The notes below the pieces were generated by a model. That model had not been told where the DNA came from and did not search any database. It saw only the letters and a program-made list of their open reading frames with translations. A DNA stretch of 38,532 bases. Source: Prevotella sp. Its GTDB lineage: Bacteria; Bacteroidota; Bacteroidia; Bacteroidales; Bacteroidaceae. Below are positions 34,833 to 38,532 of the stretch, piece by piece (position 1 is the stretch's first letter; each line of letters starts with the position of its first letter). The translations under genes were made by a program, and so were the position numbers. The stretch covers positions 1-38,532 of the forward strand of contig JAFLSF010000018.1 of the NCBI GenBank assembly GCA_022511045.1, in the 5' to 3' direction.

Positions 34833-35267
34833 GTGACTATTGCAGTAGATTTCGACGGAACCATAGTCGAGCACAAGTACCCTAAGATTGGGGAAGAGAT
34901 ACCTTTCGCCGTGGAAACACTAAAGATGCTCCAAAGGGATCGTCATCACTTGATTCTTTGGAGCGTTCGTGAGGGAGAACTTCTGGACGAGGCAGTTCAA
35001 TGGTGCCATGAAAGAGGACTGAATTTTTATGCTGTCAATCGCGATTATCCAGAGGAGACAACGCATAACAATCCGCATTTCTCCCGTAAGTTGAAAGTAG
35101 ACCTTTTCATTGACGACCGAAACGTAGGCGGATTGCCCGATTGGGGAACCATCTACCAAATGATTTCCAAGCATAAGAAATGGTCGCATTTGTTAGACGA
35201 GGCCGAGCACCAGAATCCACATAACACGCCAGAACCGCCAAAGCGTAGGCACTGGTGGAACTTTTAA
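34833..35267 (+). CDS. Small HAD-like hydrolase within the polysaccharide export operon (GTG start)
   Basis: 144 residues. Motif I is VDFDGTIVEH (Asp6 nucleophile, Asp8). WSVREG supplies the motif II serine, and LFIDDRNVGG looks like motif IV. There is no cap domain, so the active site would be open to large substrates, including proteins. The start is GTG at 34833, 8 nt after the wzc-like stop and preceded by AAGAAGGA, a rare good Shine-Dalgarno sequence here; no ATG start is available that keeps motif I. It lies between the tyrosine kinase and the export lipoprotein genes, so it may act as a phosphatase of the system (inference) or on a sugar phosphate. The C-terminus is Pro-rich (PHNTPEPPKRRHWWNF-like). 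Confidence 0.8.
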   Translation: MTIAVDFDGTIVEHKYPKIGEEIPFAVETLKMLQRDRHHLILWSVREGELLDEAVQWCHERGLNFYAVNRDYPEETTHNNPHFSRKLKVDLFIDDRNVGGLPDWGTIYQMISKHKKWSHLLDEAEHQNPHNTPEPPKRRHWWNF

Positions 35268-35303
35268 GACAATAAGACAAGAACAAATACCAAGAAGAAT
35301 AAC

Positions 35304-36104
35304 ATGAAACAAGTCAAGCTATTATTTGCATTGTTTGTTATCAGTATGATGATAACGGGCTGCGGAAGCACTAAGAATGTAGCCTATTTTAAGAACTCCG
35401 ACTCCGTCAATCTAGATATGTCGCAGTTTCTTTACGATGCCCGCATCATGCCAAAAGACATTTTGTCTATCACCGTCAGCACTACTAATCCCGAGGCAGC
35501 AGCCCCGTTCAACCTGACGATAGCTACCACACAGACCCTTTCCATTCGTACTGCCAGCACCACTCAGCCCACTCTCCAGAGTTATATCGTTGACAACGAG
35601 GGGAACATCAACTTTCCTTTGGTTGGCAAATTGCATTTGGGTGGCATGACCAAGAACGAGGCAGAGCAGTTGATATTAGAAAAGATAAAGCCTTTCATGA
35701 GTGACAGCGAGTGCCCTATCGTTACCGTCCGCATGATTAACTATAAGATTTCTGTCATTGGTGAGGTAACACGCCCTGGCATGTTTACCGTTGCTAACGA
35801 GAAAATCAACATTCTTGAGGCACTGGCACAGGCTGGCGACCTAACCATCTATGGTGTTCGTGACAGGGTAAAACTCATCCGAGAGGATGCTAATGGCAAG
35901 AAAGAGATACACGTACTAAACCTCAACGATGCCAACATCATCAACTCGCCTTATTACTATCTTCAGCAGAATGACATTGTCTATGTAGAACCTAACAAGG
36001 TGAAGTCGCAAAACTCAAGTGTAGGTTCCATGACCACACTATGGTTCTCTGCCACTAGCATCTTGATTTCGCTGACCTCGTTGCTGTATAATATCTTGAA
36101 GTAA
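35304..36104 (+). CDS. Wza-type polysaccharide export lipoprotein (PES/SLBB family)
   Basis: 266 residues. The signal peptide ends in a lipobox (MITGC, Cys20). A polysaccharide-export (PES) domain follows, from about 40 to 125 (PKDILSITVSTTNPEAAAPFN, YIVDNEGNINFPLVGKLHLGGM), then an SLBB domain (ISVIGEVTRPGMFTV...ILEALAQAGDLTIYG, about 150-225). A hydrophobic C-terminal helix (TTLWFSATSILISLTSLLYNI) should cross the outer membrane, as in short Wza homologues. It should form the outer-membrane channel for a surface or secreted polysaccharide, working with the Wzc-like protein. It follows the HAD gene by 36 nt and precedes the small His-rich gene by 21 nt. Confidence 0.93.
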   Translation: MKQVKLLFALFVISMMITGCGSTKNVAYFKNSDSVNLDMSQFLYDARIMPKDILSITVSTTNPEAAAPFNLTIATTQTLSIRTASTTQPTLQSYIVDNEGNINFPLVGKLHLGGMTKNEAEQLILEKIKPFMSDSECPIVTVRMINYKISVIGEVTRPGMFTVANEKINILEALAQAGDLTIYGVRDRVKLIREDANGKKEIHVLNLNDANIINSPYYYLQQNDIVYVEPNKVKSQNSSVGSMTTLWFSATSILISLTSLLYNILK

Positions 36105-36125
36105 TAACGCAAATCACAATTTGTT

Positions 36126-36305
36126 ATGTCTGAACATCATCACCATCATAGGCATCACAAAAAAGACAGTTCTTCCATCTTTAAGGAGAAAAGTCTAAAA
36201 AGGATTAAGACCCGCAAGAAGGTTGAGAAGTTTATTAAAAGAGCCCTATTTGTCTTTGCCATCTTAATGGGACTTGCCGTAATTATTGCCTATACTATCG
36301 GGTAA
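36126..36305 (+). CDS. Small His-rich, basic single-pass membrane protein (59 aa)
   Basis: 59 residues, family not recognised. It begins MSEHHHHHRHHKKD (seven His within positions 4-11). A strongly basic amphipathic stretch follows (13 Lys/Arg between 12 and 39, such as KRIKTRKKVEKFIKR) and then one hydrophobic helix (about 40-58, ALFVFAILMGLAVIIAY). Positive-inside rules place the N-terminus in the cytoplasm. The frame runs from ATG 36126 to TAA 36305, 21 nt after the export lipoprotein gene and 13 nt before the operon terminator, so it is the last gene of the operon. It may assist the polysaccharide machinery or bind metal or nucleotide phosphates; these are guesses. It is below common gene-finding length cut-offs. 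Confidence 0.7.
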   Translation: MSEHHHHHRHHKKDSSSIFKEKSLKRIKTRKKVEKFIKRALFVFAILMGLAVIIAYTIG

Positions 36306-36318
36306 GGTTATCAACATA

Positions 36319-36354
36319 AAGAACGCGGGGACGTCAATACATCCCCGCATTCTT
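36319..36354. terminator. Terminator between the export operon and metG (probably bidirectional)
   Basis: GCGGGGA (36325-36331) pairs with TCCCCGC (36342-36348). An outer AAGAA/TTCTT stem (36319-36323 with 36350-36354) extends it across one mismatch. CTTTATTATAT follows on the plus strand. It lies 13 nt after the small protein's stop codon and 23 nt beyond the metG stop codon, so it can serve both. Confidence 0.75.
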
Positions 36355-36377
36355 CTTTATTATATCTATGCCGCCCC

Positions 36378-38453
36378 TTAGCCCACTTGGCTACCAGGCT
36401 TCACCTCTTTCGTAGTCGTCACCACGCTCAGTGTCTCGTCGAAATCTACCGCAGAAAGAATCATACCTTGACTTTCAATGCCCATCATCTGACGAGGTGC
36501 AAAGTTAGCAACAAAGAGTATACGCTTTCCGACAAGTTCCTCGGGATTCTCATAGAAAGCGGCTATACCAGAACAAATAGAACGGTCAGTGCCACTCCCA
36601 TCGTCAATGGTAAATTGCAAGAGTTTCTTCGACTTCTTCACTTTCTGACAATCCTTCACCAATCCCACACGGATGTCCAGCTTCTCAAAGTCCTCAAATG
36701 AGACTGTTTCCTTCACTGGTGCTGCCTTATATTGAGTTGCCTCGTTAGCCTTTTTGGTGGCAGACAATTTGTCTAACTGTTCTTGAATCGTATTGTCCTC
36801 TATCTTATCAAACAGCAGGGCAGGCTCTCCCAACTGGTGACCAGCCTCCAGCAAAGCTGTGCTGCCCAACTGTTCCCAGTCGAAACTTTCCATGTTCAAC
36901 ATTCCGCGCAGCCTCTTACTCGAGAACGGAAGGAAAGGCTCAAAGGCGATTGCCAAGTTTGCCGTCAGCTGTAAGCAAATGTTAAGGATGGTCTCACAAC
37001 GTTTGGGGTCGGTCTTCCACACTTTCCAGGGCTCACATTCCGTAATGTAACGATTACCTATACGTGCCAGATTCATGGCCTCGAACTGCGCATCGCGGAA
37101 CTTAAACTGGTCGAGCAGGGCTTCCACCTTCTGTTTCACGTCCTTAAACTCCGCTAACGTCTGGCGGTCTACCTCCTGCAAATCACCGCAGGCAGGCACA
37201 ACCCCATCCCAGTATTTCTTCGTCAGTTGCAGGGCACGGTTCACAAAATTGCCGTAGACAGCCACCAACTCATTATTGTTTCTGTCTTGAAAGTCCTTCC
37301 ATGTGAAGTTATTATCTTTGGTCTCTGGAGCATTGGCCGTCAGCACATAGCGCAACACGTCCTGCTTGCCAGGCATGTCCACCAAATATTCGTGCAACCA
37401 TACGGCCCAGTTGCGCGAGGTCGAAATCTTGTCATTCTCCAAGTTCAAGAATTCATTGGCAGGCACATTGTCTGGCAAGATATATCCTCCGTGCGCTTTC
37501 ATCATCACAGGGAAGATAATACAGTGGAACACGATATTATCCTTTCCGATAAAGTGCACCAAGCGAGTATCCTCGTCCTGCCACCACTGCTCCCAGTTTC
37601 CCCACTTCTCGGGCTTTTTCTCACAAAGCTCTTTGGTGTTGCTCACATAGCCTATGGGCGCGTCGAACCACACATAGAGCACCTTACCCTCGGCATCTTC
37701 CACTGGCACGGGAATTCCCCAATTCAAGTCGCGGGTCATGGCGCGAGGCTGCAAGTCCATATCAAGCCAGCTCTTACACTGACCATAGACGTTGGGGCGC
37801 CACTCCTTGTGCTCCTCCAATATCCATTTCTTCAGCCACTCTTGATAGTCGTTCAAGGGCAGATACCAGTTTTTCGTTTTCTTCAACACGGGTGTCGAGC
37901 CGCTGATGGTCGACTTCGGGTTAATCAGTTCCGTAGGACTCAAGTCGCGCCCACACTTTTCACACTGGTCGCCATAGGCACCCTCAGCGTGACAATAAGG
38001 GCACTCGCCCACCACATAGCGGTCGGCCAAAAACTGCTTTGCCTCCTCGTCGTACAACTGCTCCGTCGTCTCCTCCGTCAGTTTTCCCTCGTCGTACAAC
38101 TTGCGGAACCATTGAGCGGCAAACTCGTGATGTGTCTTTGAGGTCGTGCGGCTATAAATATCAAACGATATTCCAAACTCCTCGAACGATTTCTTAATCA
38201 TGGCGTGATAGCGGTCTACCACGTCTTGCGGAGTAATACCCTCCTTCAGAGCCCTTACGGTGATGGGCACCCCGTGCTCGTCAGAGCCTCCGATGAACAT
38301 GACATTCTCCTTCTTCAATCGAAGATAGCGCACATAAATATCGGACGGAACATAGACACCAGCCAAGTGACCAATATGTACCCCACCGTTGGCATAAGGC
38401 AGTGCCGCCGTCACGGTTGTTCTCTTAAACTTCTTTTCTACCATGTTTTTCAT
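36378..38453 (-). CDS. metG: Methionine-tRNA ligase
   Basis: 691 residues from ATG 38453; the ATG at 38444 is also possible. A class I synthetase that charges initiator and elongator tRNA-Met. The HIGH motif is HIGHL (residues 26-30), and a zinc knuckle is present ([18 protein letters not shown]). The KMSKS loop is KISTS (in [12 protein letters not shown]), an accepted variant. After the anticodon-binding helices, a C-terminal EMAPII/Trbp111 tRNA-binding domain (about 585-691; [31 protein letters not shown]) supports dimerisation. The open frame extends to 38504, but that part overlaps the tRNA-Val gene and is rejected. The start codon lies 9 nt from the tRNA 3' end, so co-transcription with the tRNA is likely. 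Confidence 0.96.
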   Translation of the reverse strand: MKNMVEKKFKRTTVTAALPYANGGVHIGHLAGVYVPSDIYVRYLRLKKENVMFIGGSDEHGVPITVRALKEGITPQDVVDRYHAMIKKSFEEFGISFDIYSRTTSKTHHEFAAQWFRKLYDEGKLTEETTEQLYDEEAKQFLADRYVVGECPYCHAEGAYGDQCEKCGRDLSPTELINPKSTISGSTPVLKKTKNWYLPLNDYQEWLKKWILEEHKEWRPNVYGQCKSWLDMDLQPRAMTRDLNWGIPVPVEDAEGKVLYVWFDAPIGYVSNTKELCEKKPEKWGNWEQWWQDEDTRLVHFIGKDNIVFHCIIFPVMMKAHGGYILPDNVPANEFLNLENDKISTSRNWAVWLHEYLVDMPGKQDVLRYVLTANAPETKDNNFTWKDFQDRNNNELVAVYGNFVNRALQLTKKYWDGVVPACGDLQEVDRQTLAEFKDVKQKVEALLDQFKFRDAQFEAMNLARIGNRYITECEPWKVWKTDPKRCETILNICLQLTANLAIAFEPFLPFSSKRLRGMLNMESFDWEQLGSTALLEAGHQLGEPALLFDKIEDNTIQEQLDKLSATKKANEATQYKAAPVKETVSFEDFEKLDIRVGLVKDCQKVKKSKKLLQFTIDDGSGTDRSICSGIAAFYENPEELVGKRILFVANFAPRQMMGIESQGMILSAVDFDETLSVVTTTKEVKPGSQVG

Positions 38454-38462
38454 TATTAAAAG

Positions 38463-38532
38463 TGTCGACACTTGGACTCGAACCAAGGACCCCCACCATG
38501 TCAAGGTGATACTCTAACCAGCTGAGCTATGC
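38463..38532 (-). tRNA. tRNA-Val (anticodon GAC), 5' end cut by the window edge
   Basis: Read on the minus strand, GCATAGCTCAGCTGG begins near position 5 of the tRNA. The D-arm, the anticodon stem TCACC/GGTGG around loop TTGACAT (anticodon GAC, valine) and the T-arm (CTTGG TTCGAGT CCAAG) are intact. The acceptor 3' strand TGTCGAC and discriminator A follow. CCA is not encoded (next bases CTTT). About four 5' nucleotides lie beyond the window. Confidence 0.9.

Noticed and set aside
37227..38141. 304-codon plus-strand open frame within metG
   Set aside because: Opposite strand of a certain gene, with shadow-type composition and no start context.
38454..38504. 17-codon N-terminal extension of metG
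   Set aside because: It overlaps the tRNA-Val gene; homologues begin close to [19 protein letters not shown].

Overview
The window reads as chromosomal DNA of a Bacteroidales bacterium, most likely Prevotellaceae. Four things point that way: repeated promoters of the Bacteroidetes type (TTTG, about 20 bp, TAnnTTTGC); a SusC/SusD pair; secreted proteins ending in the '...YNLAGQRV...' or '...GERFNIAGQKM' tails common in Prevotella; and mostly AT-rich start regions without Shine-Dalgarno sequences. The species assignment is inference. I see no phage, insertion sequence, CRISPR array, rRNA or plasmid functions. One tRNA-Val is cut by the right edge.

Left third (1-15900). An acetyl-CoA hydrolase/transferase family gene (probably a succinate or acetate CoA-transferase) has its own promoter and terminator. 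A tripartite RND efflux operon follows: lipoprotein adaptor, proton-driven pump, outer-membrane factor. It ends in an LpxA-like acyltransferase that has lost substrate-contact residues of true LpxA. Convergent to it on the minus strand are alaS, a secreted protein of unknown function and a HAD phosphatase-like hydrolase. Divergent from alaS is a two-gene unit: a DapA/NanA-family aldolase and a sodium/solute symporter, probably for import and cleavage of a sugar acid.

Middle third (15900-29160). A SusC/SusD locus has a long structured leader and is followed by a zinc metallopeptidase lipoprotein, a DUF4302-type lipoprotein and a large secreted protein with a BACON-like region. It contains no carbohydrate-active enzyme, so a protein or peptide (or a cofactor bound to protein) is a better guess for the substrate than a glycan. 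A strong perfect inverted repeat closes it. After about 400 bp of repeat-bearing non-coding DNA, a PL9-type pectate lyase is encoded on the opposite strand with its own promoter and terminator.

Right third (29160-38532). ribD and prmC are divergent with almost no intergenic space, and prmC looks nearly leaderless. prmC, recX and comF follow as a tight cluster. A polysaccharide-export operon comes next: a Wzc-type co-polymerase/tyrosine autokinase with a tail of 14 tyrosines, a small HAD hydrolase starting at GTG, a Wza-type export lipoprotein, and a 59-residue His-rich, Lys/Arg-rich single-pass membrane protein. A hairpin terminator separates this from metG on the minus strand, which starts 9 nt after the tRNA-Val gene.

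The best candidates for something undescribed are the small His-rich protein and the HAD hydrolase inside the Wzc/Wza operon, the CAZyme-free SusCD-peptidase-DUF4302 locus with its hairpin/uORF leader, and the efflux-linked LpxA paralogue.
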